A stretch of 64,000 nucleotides of DNA, from NCBI GenBank assembly GCA_963739395.1, contig CAVUAE010000001.1:496001-560000 (forward strand), written 5' to 3'. The notes beneath the pieces were generated by a model. That model ran no database searches. It saw nothing but the letters and a program-made list of their open reading frames with translations, and was not told the origin of the DNA. The stretch is from RBG-13-51-18 sp963739395. GTDB taxonomy: Bacteria; Chloroflexota; Dehalococcoidia; Dehalococcoidales; RBG-16-60-22. Each line of letters begins with the position of its first letter. Within the stretch, counting starts at the first letter, position 1. Positions 43,330-51,329 of the stretch are shown here, in pieces. The translations under genes and the position numbers were made by a program.

Positions 43330-43394
43330 CCTTCCTAAATATCATTTATCTCATTTTGAATACTCAATTTTTGTAAAGGAAAAAAGGGTTCATT

Positions 43395-44291
43395 TTGGAC
43401 GGAATACTAAATATCAATAAACCTGCGGGCAAGACGTCATTTGGTGTCGTGGCTTTGGTGAAGCGTCTGACGGGCGAACAACACGTAGGACATGCCGGCA
43501 CACTTGACCCGGATGCTTCAGGAGTTTTACCAATCTGTCTGGGAAAAGCCACACGTGTCGTTGAATTTCTCATGGATAGTAAAAAAACCTATCTTGCCGA
43601 AATCGAGCTTGGTAAAGCGACTGATACCTTCGACGGCAGCGGTAAGGTTGTTTACCAGAAAGACATTTCAGACATCGACATTGATAAAGTGAGACAAACA
43701 TTAAAGCAATTCCAAGGTGATATTAAACAAACACCGCCGATGTATAGCGCTCTGAAACACCAAGGACAGCCCCTCTACCAGCTCGCCAGGTCGGGTATCA
43801 ATATCGAACGAAAAAGCAGGAAAATTAAAATCTACCGACTGGATTTACTTACCTTGCAGATGCCGATAATAACCCTCGACGTTGAATGCAGTAAAGGCAC
43901 CTATATACGCTCGCTGGCTAACGACCTGGGGGAGGTTTTGGGGTGCGGGGCTTATCTTAAGCGCCTTGTTCGTTCCCACTACGGCATCTTTGATATCGAA
44001 ACCGCTGTAACTTTAGCACAACTAGAAGAAGCGATAAAAAGGGAGAGCTGGCAAAAATTTCTCTACCCTATCGATAGCGTTTTACAGGACATGAGTACTA
44101 TCACGGTGGATAAAAACGGAGAGGCAGCGATAAAAACAGGCAGTTCGCTTAAACAGAATGAAGGCGATAACGGCGCCCAAAACACTAACTCAAAATATCG
44201 GCGGGCGTATAGTCAGGACGGACGTTTTTTGGCGATATTAACACGGGAAAAAGACGGCACGAACTGGCGACCGAAGAAGGTTTTTATATAG
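43395..44291 (+). CDS. truB: tRNA pseudouridine-55 synthase
   Basis: The 298-aa enzyme has GILNINKPAGKTSFGVVALVKR and GHAGTLDPDASGVLPICLG with catalytic D38, then TKTYLAEIELGKATDTFDGSG-type and KGTYIRSLANDLG motifs. A short C-terminal domain follows. The start is TTG at 43395, with AAAGGG about six bases upstream. It makes pseudouridine 55 in the T-loop of most tRNAs. It is the last gene of the nusA operon; a hairpin with a T run follows 80 bases later. Confidence 0.93.
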   Translation: MDGILNINKPAGKTSFGVVALVKRLTGEQHVGHAGTLDPDASGVLPICLGKATRVVEFLMDSKKTYLAEIELGKATDTFDGSGKVVYQKDISDIDIDKVRQTLKQFQGDIKQTPPMYSALKHQGQPLYQLARSGINIERKSRKIKIYRLDLLTLQMPIITLDVECSKGTYIRSLANDLGEVLGCGAYLKRLVRSHYGIFDIETAVTLAQLEEAIKRESWQKFLYPIDSVLQDMSTITVDKNGEAAIKTGSSLKQNEGDNGAQNTNSKYRRAYSQDGRFLAILTREKDGTNWRPKKVFI

Positions 44292-44340
44292 GAATTCCCT
44301 AGTAAAACAATTATTATGTCAAGTATTTTGAGCTTAAACC

Positions 44341-44370
44341 TTGACAGTCTGGAGCTAAAGAGAGTATATT
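44341..44370 (+). promoter_or_regulatory. Promoter of the inositol-phosphate synthase gene
   Basis: A consensus TTGACA (44341-44346), an 18-base spacer and TATATT (44365-44370) put the start near 44377, inside the 5' arm of the terminator hairpin that follows. Confidence 0.7.
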
Positions 44371-44372
44371 GC

Positions 44373-44411
44373 AACGGATGCCCGCTAGAGCTGGCTAATC
44401 ATCCGTTTTTT
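44373..44411 (+). terminator. Terminator hairpin overlapping the ino1 transcription start
   Basis: AACGGATG (44373-44380) and CATCCGTT (44400-44407) form an 8-bp stem with six T (44406-44411) after it. It can end transcripts arriving from truB. Transcripts started at about 44377 lose the first half of the 5' arm, so they should pass through it. Confidence 0.6.
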
Positions 44412-44442
44412 CCAGTGTTGAATCATCTCAAAAGAAAGGGGT

Positions 44443-45567
44443 ATGAAGAAAACGATGGGGAAAATTAATGTGGCGATTATCGGCGTAGGCAACTGCGCTT
44501 CTTCCCTGGTACAGGGCGTTTATTATTACAAAAACGCTAAAGCATCAGAACAAGTACCGGGTTTAATGCATGTCAATCTGGGCGGCTACCACATCAGCGA
44601 TATCAACTTCGTCGCCGCTTTTGATATTGACAAAAACAAGGTGGGCAAAGACCTCGCCGAAGCTATTTATGCTAAACCTAATAATACCTATAAATTCTGC
44701 GACGTGCCGCTGACCGGCGTAAAAGTAAATCGGGGGATGACCCATGATGGACTGGGCAAGTACCTCTCGGAAATTATACAGAAGGCGCCCCCGCCAACAG
44801 TGGACATCGTCAAAGTGCTTAAAGAGACCAATACCCATGTCGTCTTGAATTACCTGCCCGTTGGCAGCGAGATGGCTACCAAGTGGTATGTCGAACAGGT
44901 CTTACAGGCTGGCTGCGGTTTCATCAACTGCATACCCGTCTTTATTGCCAGTCGGAAGGATTGGAGTGCCCGTTTTGCCGACCATGGATTGCCCATCATC
45001 GGCGACGATATTAAGTCGCAGGTAGGCGCAACCATTGTCCACCGCGTACTCACCAAGCTATTCGTTGACCGCGGCGTGAAACTGGAGAAGACTTATCAAC
45101 TGAATTTTGGGGGCAATACTGACTTCCTCAATATGCTCGAAAGGGAGCGACTGGAATCCAAGAAAATTTCTAAAACCGGCGCGGTCACTTCCCAGCTGCC
45201 CTATAAAATGGACCCCGATGATGTCCATGTAGGACCCAGCGACTACGTGCCGTTCCTGTTAGACCGTAAGTTCTGCCATATCAGGATGGAAGGACGCACC
45301 TTCGGCGACGTGCCGCTGCTGGTCGAAGCCAAACTGGAAGTCTGGGATAGTCCCAACTCTGCCGGTGTGGTCATCGACGCGATAAGGTGCTGCAAGCTTG
45401 CCCTGGATAAAGGTTTAAAAGGAGCACTAACGGCACCATCCTCCTATTTTATGAAAACGCCGCCAATCCAGTACTCCGACTCCGAAGCTCGCACCAAGGT
45501 GGAAGAATTCATCGCGGCTAATGCCGCGCCTAAAGAAAAATCAGCTAAAAAACGGGAGTCAAAATAA
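44443..45567 (+). CDS. ino1: Inositol-3-phosphate synthase
   Basis: The 374-aa protein is a bacterial/archaeal-type myo-inositol-1-phosphate synthase: INVAIIGVGNCASSLVQGVYYYKN is the NAD-binding loop, and it has FVAAFDIDKNKVGKDL, NYLPVGSEMATKWYVEQ, GDDIKSQVGATIVHRVL and TYQLNFGGNTDFLNM. It converts glucose-6-phosphate to inositol-3-phosphate using tightly bound NAD. GAAAGGGG precedes the ATG. It is the first gene of a three-gene cluster with a GT4 glycosyltransferase and a CDP-alcohol phosphotransferase. Confidence 0.93.
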   Translation: MKKTMGKINVAIIGVGNCASSLVQGVYYYKNAKASEQVPGLMHVNLGGYHISDINFVAAFDIDKNKVGKDLAEAIYAKPNNTYKFCDVPLTGVKVNRGMTHDGLGKYLSEIIQKAPPPTVDIVKVLKETNTHVVLNYLPVGSEMATKWYVEQVLQAGCGFINCIPVFIASRKDWSARFADHGLPIIGDDIKSQVGATIVHRVLTKLFVDRGVKLEKTYQLNFGGNTDFLNMLERERLESKKISKTGAVTSQLPYKMDPDDVHVGPSDYVPFLLDRKFCHIRMEGRTFGDVPLLVEAKLEVWDSPNSAGVVIDAIRCCKLALDKGLKGALTAPSSYFMKTPPIQYSDSEARTKVEEFIAANAAPKEKSAKKRESK

Positions 45568-45573
45568 GCAAGC

Positions 45574-46731
45574 ATGAAAATTGCCCTGGTCTCCCCGTAT
45601 GACTTCGGCAGTCCGGGCGGCGTAGTCAGTCACATATCATGCTTAGAACAACAGTTTACCCGTCTGGGGCACGAGGTTAAAATTATCGCCCCGTCATCGA
45701 AGGCTGATGTTATTGCCGCCAGATTGGGTGACCGTTTTATCCACATCGGTACGCCCCGCCCTATGCCCGTCAGCGGCTCGATAGCCCGTATCACTATATC
45801 TCTATGGCTTGACCACAAAATAGAAGAGGTGTTCGACCGGGAGAAATTCGATATCTGCCACCTCCATGAACCTTTAATGCCGATGCTTTGCACTTCGGTC
45901 TTGCGCATCAAAAAAGCGCCGATGGTCGGTACTTTTCATGCTTCCGGCGGCAAACCCTGGTATATCATGTTCACACCCATCGGTAAATGGTACCTCAACC
46001 GTTGGTTCCGCAAATTAGACGGGCGCATCGCTGTTTCGCAGGTAGCATTTGGATATGTGAAAAAATACTTCCCTGCTGACTACGAAATTATCCCTAACGG
46101 AGTAGACACCCAACACTTCAATGACAAGGTCGAGCCCATCGAGAAATTTATCGATGGTAAGATAAATATCCTTTTTGTAGGGCGGTTGGAAAAGCGTAAG
46201 GGATTCGATTACTTACTCGAAGCCTATAGACATATTAAGGCAGAAATGCCCGATTGCCGCCTGATACAGGTGGGGCCAGGGATACGACTCCGCAACAAGT
46301 ATATCAAGCGCGTTCGCCGATATGGACTACAGGATGTGCATTTTACCGGCTATGCCTTATATAGAGATTTACCGAGATATTACAAGACTGCCGATATCGC
46401 TTGCTTTCCGGCGACGGGACGCGAGAGTCAAGGAATTGTCCTTTTAGAAGCGATGTCCGTCGGTAAGCCGATAGTCGCTTCGGCTATCGACGGCTTTACC
46501 AGCGTTTTTTCAGATGGTGTCGAAGGAATCGCAGTGCCTCCTAAAAACCCGAAAAAACTCGCCGAAGCTTTATTGAAACTCATGCGGAACAAACAACTAC
46601 GTCAGGACATGGGCAAAAGAGGCATAATCAAGGCAAAACAGTATGATTGGTCAAAAATCGCTAATAAGTTGTTGGATTTATATCATGAGATTTTAAAGAA
46701 CGGTAAAAAACCTGTTTCAAAACAAAAATGA
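45574..46731 (+). CDS. GT4 glycosyltransferase, PimA-like
   Basis: The 385-aa GT-B enzyme has KIALVSPYDFGSPGGVVSHISCLEQQF (PimA-type N-terminus with the GGV loop), FHASGGKPW, VIPNGVDTQHFN, ILFVGRLEKRKGFDYLLEAY and GRESQGIVLLEAMSVGKPIVASAIDGF, the E-x7-E motif. Relatives mannosylate phosphatidylinositol using GDP-mannose. Its place between ino1 and the CDP-alcohol phosphotransferase supports an inositol-lipid acceptor, but donor and acceptor are inferred. It begins seven bases after ino1 and overlaps the next gene by four. Confidence 0.9.
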   Translation: MKIALVSPYDFGSPGGVVSHISCLEQQFTRLGHEVKIIAPSSKADVIAARLGDRFIHIGTPRPMPVSGSIARITISLWLDHKIEEVFDREKFDICHLHEPLMPMLCTSVLRIKKAPMVGTFHASGGKPWYIMFTPIGKWYLNRWFRKLDGRIAVSQVAFGYVKKYFPADYEIIPNGVDTQHFNDKVEPIEKFIDGKINILFVGRLEKRKGFDYLLEAYRHIKAEMPDCRLIQVGPGIRLRNKYIKRVRRYGLQDVHFTGYALYRDLPRYYKTADIACFPATGRESQGIVLLEAMSVGKPIVASAIDGFTSVFSDGVEGIAVPPKNPKKLAEALLKLMRNKQLRQDMGKRGIIKAKQYDWSKIANKLLDLYHEILKNGKKPVSKQK

Positions 46732-47324
46732 CAAAGTTAGATACAATACGTAAAACGCTCGCTAAATATATTTCGGAACCGATAGTTAGTCTGATAGCTA
46801 AGACGCCGCTGACACCAAATATCATTACCTTTATCGGCTTTATCATTACTATCGGTGCCGGTGTGTTGGTGGTTACTGAGCATTTTCTGGCAGCAGGGAT
46901 TTTAGTGCTGGTAGCAGGGCTGTTCGACATGCTGGACGGGGCTCTAGCGCGTATGACCAATAAAACCACCCGTTTCGGTGCGATTTTGGATTCTACCCTC
47001 GACCGTATTTCTGAAGCCATACTTTTAATTGCTTTGTTAGCGGTGTTTGCCAGGAGTGGACTGGTAACGGAAAGCATTTTATCGGGGGTGGCGCTGGTGG
47101 GTTCGTTATTAGTAAGCTACATCCGCGCCAGGATGGAGGGACTTGGTGTTGAATGTAAAGCCGGACTTTTCACCCGTCCGGAGAGAGTCATCATCCTGGC
47201 ACTGGGATTAATGTTGAGTCAGTTCGCTAACGCCCTGCTCATTATGCTGGCAGTTCTGACATTTTTCAGCTGGTTTACCGTCATCGAGCGGATGGTTTAT
47301 GCCTGGCGTAAACTAAAAGATTAG
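46728..47324 (+). CDS. CDP-alcohol phosphatidyltransferase (likely inositol-phosphate type)
   Basis: The 198-aa membrane protein has about six helices and a perfect family signature: D67-x2-D70-G71-x2-A74-R75-x8-G84-x3-D88-x3-D92. It transfers a diacylglycerol-phosphate group from CDP-DAG to an alcohol. From the adjacent ino1 the natural acceptor is inositol-phosphate, giving phosphatidylinositol-phosphate as in actinobacterial PgsA1. Phosphatidylglycerol-phosphate synthase cannot be excluded from motifs alone. Confidence 0.9.
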   Translation: MTKLDTIRKTLAKYISEPIVSLIAKTPLTPNIITFIGFIITIGAGVLVVTEHFLAAGILVLVAGLFDMLDGALARMTNKTTRFGAILDSTLDRISEAILLIALLAVFARSGLVTESILSGVALVGSLLVSYIRARMEGLGVECKAGLFTRPERVIILALGLMLSQFANALLIMLAVLTFFSWFTVIERMVYAWRKLKD

Positions 47325-47412
47325 AAACGATATAAAAATAGTATTAAGAGTACCTCGCAATCTACAGCTAGGAAGAAAATAGAACAAAAAAGCTACGGAT
47401 AGTATAGATACG

Positions 47413-47493
47413 CTACCATCGTAACGACTGGTCATCTGTCAACGCTTTCCACTACCTATTAGTACGATGGACATGGCACGCCTGCGATGGTAG
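47413..47493 (+). promoter_or_regulatory. purA leader with two competing stems
   Basis: The segment at 47413-47423 (CTACCATCGTA) can pair with TACGATGG (47463-47470, 8 bp) or with CGATGGTAG (47485-47493, 9 bp), but not both. The region is 30-110 bases before the purA start and holds no gene. No terminator follows, so any control would act on translation or RNA stability. Confidence 0.3.
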
Positions 47494-47522
47494 AATGTAT
47501 GGGTTTTGCGAAGGAGGAAAAA

Positions 47523-48806
47523 ATGGCGGTTGCTGCGGTTATCGGGGCACAATGGGGAGATGAGGGTAAAGGTAAAATCGTCGATATGCTGGCGGAGAAA
47601 GCCAGATATGTAGTACGCTTCTCCGGCGGCGATAATGCCGGTCATACGGTGGTCAATCCTCACGGGGAATTCAAGCTGCGTCTGACGCCCTCGGGTATCT
47701 TCTATAAGAACACCACGTCCATCATCGGCAACGGTGTGGTTATTAATCCAGCGGTATTGAACGACGAGGTGGATAACCTGAATGCGCGAGGCATCGATAC
47801 TTCTAAGCTACTCATCAGCGACCGCGCTCATCTGATTATGCCCTACCATATCGTTATCGAGGGATTGGAGGAAAAAGCGCTCGGCGATAAAGCCATCGGC
47901 ACGACACTCAAGGGAATCGGGCCTGCTTTTGCCGATAAGGTGGCGAGGATGGGCATTAGAGCGGGCGACCTTTTAGACAAAGCCTATTTTCGGAACAGAC
48001 TCACTACGGTACTGGAAGCCAAAAACAAGTTGCTGACCAAGGTTTACGGGGCAAAAGCACTTTCTCTTGACGAAATTTACAGTCAATACTGCCAGTACGC
48101 TGACCGCTGGGCACCACGTATTTGCGATACGACCGCGGTGTTGGCAACAGCGATAGAACGCAACGAGCCGATACTGCTGGAGGGAGCGCAGGGATTCCTG
48201 CTCGACCCGGATTATGGCACCTATCCCTTCGTTACGTCTTCATCACCAGCGTCTGCCAATGCCTGCCTGGGTTCCGGTATAGCTCCTAATAAAATTACGC
48301 ATATCATCGGCGTCTTTAAAGCCTTTCAGACGCGTGTAGGCGCCGGACCGATGCCGACGGAGCTGAAGGACGCCACCGGCGATGCTATACGCGAGCGGGG
48401 ACATGAATACGGGACAACTACGGGAAGAGCGCGGCGCTGCGGCTGGTTTGACGCCGTGGCAGCGCGTTTAAGCATGGGTATTAACGGTTTTAGTTCCATG
48501 GTTATAACCCGCATTGATATTCTCGATAATATGCCGCACCTCAAGATTTGCACCGGCTACAAAGTCGACGGCAAGAATATCGATGATTTCCCAGCGAGCG
48601 TTAACGTGCTGGAAAAATGCCAACCAGTTTATGAGGACATACCGGGTTGGGATAAGCCCACCAGCGACGTCCGTAAGTATAAAGACCTGCCCTCCAACGC
48701 CAAGCGTTATATTGAGCGACTGGAAGAATTAATCGGCTGTCCGGTGAGTTATATTTCCGTCGGCAGGCACCGCGAACAAACGATTATAAGAAAGTCGATT
48801 TTCTAA
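47523..48806 (+). CDS. purA: Adenylosuccinate synthetase
   Basis: From ATG 47523 the protein is 427 aa; AAGGAGG lies directly before it, so an in-frame upstream start at 47487 is unlikely. Motifs are VIGAQWGDEGKGKIVD (GTP/Mg loop with the catalytic Asp), FSGGDNAGHTVV, TTLKGIGPAFADK and TTGRARRCGWFDAVAAR. It joins IMP and aspartate with GTP to make adenylosuccinate. No other purine genes are adjacent. Confidence 0.95.
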   Translation: MAVAAVIGAQWGDEGKGKIVDMLAEKARYVVRFSGGDNAGHTVVNPHGEFKLRLTPSGIFYKNTTSIIGNGVVINPAVLNDEVDNLNARGIDTSKLLISDRAHLIMPYHIVIEGLEEKALGDKAIGTTLKGIGPAFADKVARMGIRAGDLLDKAYFRNRLTTVLEAKNKLLTKVYGAKALSLDEIYSQYCQYADRWAPRICDTTAVLATAIERNEPILLEGAQGFLLDPDYGTYPFVTSSSPASANACLGSGIAPNKITHIIGVFKAFQTRVGAGPMPTELKDATGDAIRERGHEYGTTTGRARRCGWFDAVAARLSMGINGFSSMVITRIDILDNMPHLKICTGYKVDGKNIDDFPASVNVLEKCQPVYEDIPGWDKPTSDVRKYKDLPSNAKRYIERLEELIGCPVSYISVGRHREQTIIRKSIF

Positions 48807-48808
48807 TA

Positions 48809-48902
48809 GTCATTCTGAGGGAGTCCCTCGGTTACTCTTGGGACGACCGAAGAATCTCGCCCAGTCGAAAATAACGAGATCCTTCGCTACGCTCAGGATG
48901 AC
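48809..48902. repeat. GTCATYCTGAG palindromic repeat element
   Basis: The 94-base element has outer arms GTCATTCTGAG (48809-48819) / CTCAGGATGAC (48892-48902) and inner arms GAAGAATCTCG (48849-48859) / CGAGATCCTTC (48875-48885). It fills the gap between purA and the GNAT gene and ends three bases before the GTG. Its AGGA (48895-48898) is at ribosome-site distance from that start. Confidence 0.85.
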
Positions 48903-48905
48903 AAT

Positions 48906-49361
48906 GTGACCAAAATGATTACTATTCGAGAAGCTAAAGAAAAAGACATCCCTCGCCTGCTGGAGCTTTATCAACAGCTTTCTTTCAATCCGAGCGACTA
49001 TAAAAAAGCGCCGCTGGAAGAATGCCGTCGCGTGTTCAAAAAGCAGTCCAAAATACCGGGGTATAGTCTGTTAGTGGCGGAGGAAAACGGGGAGGTTATC
49101 GGCACGACGGTTCTGGCGATACTGCCAGGCATGGCGCACGGTACGAATCCCTTTGCTGTGATTGAATACGTAGTCGTGGATGAGAAAAAACGCAGCCAAG
49201 GTGTTGGAAAAAAGTTAATGGACTACTGCAAAGATGTAGCTAAAAACGCCGGCTGCTATAAAATAATGCTTACCAGCGATAAGCGGCGTAAACGGGCGCA
49301 TAAGTTTTACCAGTCAGTGGGGTTCGCGGCGTCGGCGGAGGGGTTTAGGTTTTACTTCTAG
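48906..49361 (+). CDS. GNAT-family N-acetyltransferase
   Basis: The protein is 151 aa from GTG 48906 or 148 aa from ATG 48915. Its core is ITIREAKEKDIPRLLELYQQL, VIEYVVVDEKKRSQGVGKKLMDYCKDVA (acetyl-CoA loop) and HKFYQSVGF. The AGGA at the end of the upstream palindromic repeat seems to be its ribosome site. Its last 48 bases overlap the convergent RHH gene. The 3' end sequence recurs, diverged, at 49617 and 50168. Substrate is unknown. Confidence 0.88.
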   Translation: MTKMITIREAKEKDIPRLLELYQQLSFNPSDYKKAPLEECRRVFKKQSKIPGYSLLVAEENGEVIGTTVLAILPGMAHGTNPFAVIEYVVVDEKKRSQGVGKKLMDYCKDVAKNAGCYKIMLTSDKRRKRAHKFYQSVGFAASAEGFRFYF

Positions 49362-49544
49362 TCCTGGTCCAGATATAGTTTCCAGTATCATGTTATATCT
49401 AAATTTGTCTTTTTTCAGTGAATCCCTGACTGCCTGATTGATGAGGTCCGATACCGAACTTGACTTGGCGATGGCTTTAAGCCGCAGGGCTTTATATAAA
49501 TCAGGGTCCAGATAGACAGTAGTTCGTTTACTCGCTTTAGTCAT
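49314..49544 (-). CDS. Ribbon-helix-helix (CopG-like) regulator
   Basis: The 76-aa protein has an RHH fold in residues 6-45: KRTTVYLDPDLYKALRLKAIAKSSSVSDLINQAVRDSL, with the beta strand, helix and SVSDLIN second helix. The C-terminus (PGLEVKPKPLRRRREPH) is read from the 3' end of the GNAT gene on the other strand. Its promoter has a 10-bp palindrome in the spacer, so it likely represses itself. CopG-like proteins are often antitoxins, but no toxin ORF is beside it on the same strand. Confidence 0.78.
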   Translation of the reverse strand: MTKASKRTTVYLDPDLYKALRLKAIAKSSSVSDLINQAVRDSLKKDKFRYNMILETISGPGLEVKPKPLRRRREPH

Positions 49545-49568
49545 AATACTATTCCCCCAAACAACAAC

Positions 49569-49597
49569 ATTATAGCATTATAACGTTATGACGTCAA
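49569..49597 (-). promoter_or_regulatory. RHH gene promoter with operator palindrome
   Basis: On the minus strand TTGACG (49597-49592), a 17-base spacer and TATAAT (49574-49569) form a near-consensus promoter. The spacer holds the palindrome ATAACGTTAT (49580-49589), where a repressor would block RNA polymerase. GGGGGAAT precedes the ATG. Confidence 0.7.
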
Positions 49598-49667
49598 GAT
49601 GTTTTGGGAGAGAAGTTCAGGTATTATTTCTAGGGGTGGCTTCTTTTTAAACTGTGTTACCGGTGGA

Positions 49668-50102
49668 TTAGTTATTGCTTTTTTCTATCGGGTTTGCCAG
49701 AAAGTAAGGACCTTCAACGTCTTCCGGCAGCGCATGGCCCATTATTTCCTCCATATCAGAAGCACCAAGAAATCCGCCGCCTAATTTTACCGTATCTCCC
49801 ACACGCGCTACTGCTTGGCCTTTATCATTGATAATCCACATTTCTTTACCTTCGATTTTCAATGAATAACCGTATGGCCAGATTATCAAAGCATGCAAAT
49901 CATTGTTTACGTTTATCCTTAAATAACCGGCATCATCCACCAACTTACCCGATAATAGCGTCAGCATCAACTCCTTCTGGACTTCTTTCTGCACCGGGAA
50001 ATACGGTTCAGGCTGCGATTTTTCTGTAGCTGCACTATTACAACCAAATACCAAAACTGACAATATGAGGATGCTGAAAACGATTTCTATTTTATTTTTC
50101 AT
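49668..50102 (-). CDS. Putative lipoprotein A
   Basis: The 144-aa protein has a type II signal peptide: MKNKIEIVFSILILSVLVFGC with lipobox VFGC, so LspA would cut before Cys21. The mature part (NNDLHALIIWPYGYSLKIEGKEMWIINDKGQAVARVGDTVKLGGGF) is a small beta domain of unknown function. TATAAT at 50110-50115 on the minus strand is seven bases from the ATG, without a ribosome site. The 30-base promoter segment is repeated upstream of lipoprotein C. Confidence 0.75.
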   Translation of the reverse strand: MKNKIEIVFSILILSVLVFGCNSAATEKSQPEPYFPVQKEVQKELMLTLLSGKLVDDAGYLRINVNNDLHALIIWPYGYSLKIEGKEMWIINDKGQAVARVGDTVKLGGGFLGASDMEEIMGHALPEDVEGPYFLANPIEKSNN

Positions 50103-50109
50103 CGTACTA

Positions 50110-50139
50110 ATTATAACGTAGAAATCAAGAGGCAGATAG
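50110..50139 (-). promoter_or_regulatory. Conserved 30-base promoter block, copy 1
   Basis: This block is identical except for one base to 51330-51359, and both lie exactly seven bases upstream of a lipoprotein ATG. Each contains TATAAT at its gene-proximal end and TTGATT seven bases further upstream. Co-regulation or cassette duplication would explain it. Confidence 0.6.
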
Positions 50140-50207
50140 GTTTGTAGCTTTAATTATTTAAGTATACGGAGGGGTTTAGGTATTATTTCTAGCTTGGCTT
50201 CTTATGC

Positions 50208-50816
50208 CTATTTTAAAGATAAAGTAATCGATTTAAAAACTGGGTTTAACGTAAGACCGTTTTTACTTCCGACACCAATTTTTATCTCCAGATTATCTGG
50301 CGGCGTGATTATCGAAGGAGATAATGCCAGTTCTATGAGAATATTTCCTTGACCCGTGCCTATGATTTTGTTACTATTCTCACTCCGTCCTATGGTTATT
50401 ACGGTAGGATAATCCGTTTCCGCTTTTGTTTCCAATACCGTAACATATCGTTCCGGATCGTATTCGTCTTGAGGATAATCACTGGATATACTGGTGATTT
50501 GCCAGCCATCGGAGATATTAAAACTGACGCCTCCCCAATCTTCAGGGTCAACTTCAACCCAGCCAATAATCCTTACCTGCCGGTTTTTCTGCTCGTTTAC
50601 ATCTCCATAAACAAAAATCGTGCCTCTTACAAATGAATCCAGACCAATATCCTGTGCCGTGATGAAAAAACTCTGATAGTCGATAAGCTCCGCGTTTACG
50701 TTTTTGAAAGTATTGATACTGTTGTTATTACAGGCAAATACCAGCAAAACAGCCGTCAGCGATATCAGTATTGATAAATATTTAGTTATCTTACTGGTTT
50801 TTAACATTTTCTCCAT
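50208..50816 (-). CDS. Putative lipoprotein B
   Basis: From ATG 50816 the protein is 202 aa, with a signal peptide (KYLSILISLTAVLLVFAC, lipobox VFAC) and a mature beta-rich domain (FVRGTIFVYGDVNEQKNRQVRIIGWVEV, then GNILIELALSP) that resembles no family I know. An in-frame TTG at 50831 is less likely. It follows lipoprotein C by about 48 bases and is probably co-transcribed from the promoter block at 51330-51359. Confidence 0.72.
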   Translation of the reverse strand: MEKMLKTSKITKYLSILISLTAVLLVFACNNNSINTFKNVNAELIDYQSFFITAQDIGLDSFVRGTIFVYGDVNEQKNRQVRIIGWVEVDPEDWGGVSFNISDGWQITSISSDYPQDEYDPERYVTVLETKAETDYPTVITIGRSENSNKIIGTGQGNILIELALSPSIITPPDNLEIKIGVGSKNGLTLNPVFKSITLSLK

Positions 50817-50863
50817 TTTAACCAAGCTCAATGCTGAACACTATAAATTCAGCTTTATTATTG

Positions 50864-51322
50864 TTATTTTAACTCAACCTGCTTAGTGTAGTCTAATGTT
50901 CTGTTTTCGAACGTTATATGTAGCTTTAAAGGATACATAATATTATTAAGGATTGCTATATAACCGGGTATATCACATGTTCCAATTTTACTTTCACCGG
51001 GCAACAGAGGATTTGAAAGATTAATATCAAAATCGGCATCAAATGTATATTGTTCTTCCGTGATTTTGCCTGAGGTATCTGTTGACCGGGTAGACGGTTC
51101 AAGAGTAGCTCTCAAATAAATAACCGGCTCCTGTCCCATATTCTTCAGCGTTATTTCAATTATGTGCGTTCCACCAGGGTTTATTTCTCCACCAGGACCA
51201 GGAGGAGTTCCAACCATATTTACGGACAAAACTTCAACCGGCTGCTGATTAGACTGGCAACCAACAATCTCCATCAGAATAAGTATTAAAAATAGATAAC
51301 CAAATATTACTGCTTTTTTCAT
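50864..51322 (-). CDS. Putative lipoprotein C
   Basis: From ATG 51322 the protein is 152 aa: MKKAVIFGYLFLILILMEIVGC is a lipoprotein signal peptide (lipobox IVGC). The mature part (EINPGGTHIIEITLKNMGQEPVIYLRATLE) looks like a single Ig-like/CARDB-type beta sandwich. The upstream in-frame start at 51367 would read through the promoter block and into the uvrD promoter, so 51322 is chosen. The geometry to its TATAAT is the same as for lipoprotein A. Confidence 0.72.
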   Translation of the reverse strand: MKKAVIFGYLFLILILMEIVGCQSNQQPVEVLSVNMVGTPPGPGGEINPGGTHIIEITLKNMGQEPVIYLRATLEPSTRSTDTSGKITEEQYTFDADFDINLSNPLLPGESKIGTCDIPGYIAILNNIMYPLKLHITFENRTLDYTKQVELK

Positions 51323-51329
51323 CTTATTT

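Noticed and set aside
48906..49544. GNAT and RHH genes as a TacAT-type toxin-antitoxin module
   Set aside because: The genes are convergent and have separate promoters, whereas known modules are co-directional with the antitoxin gene next to the toxin gene. Kept only as a question.
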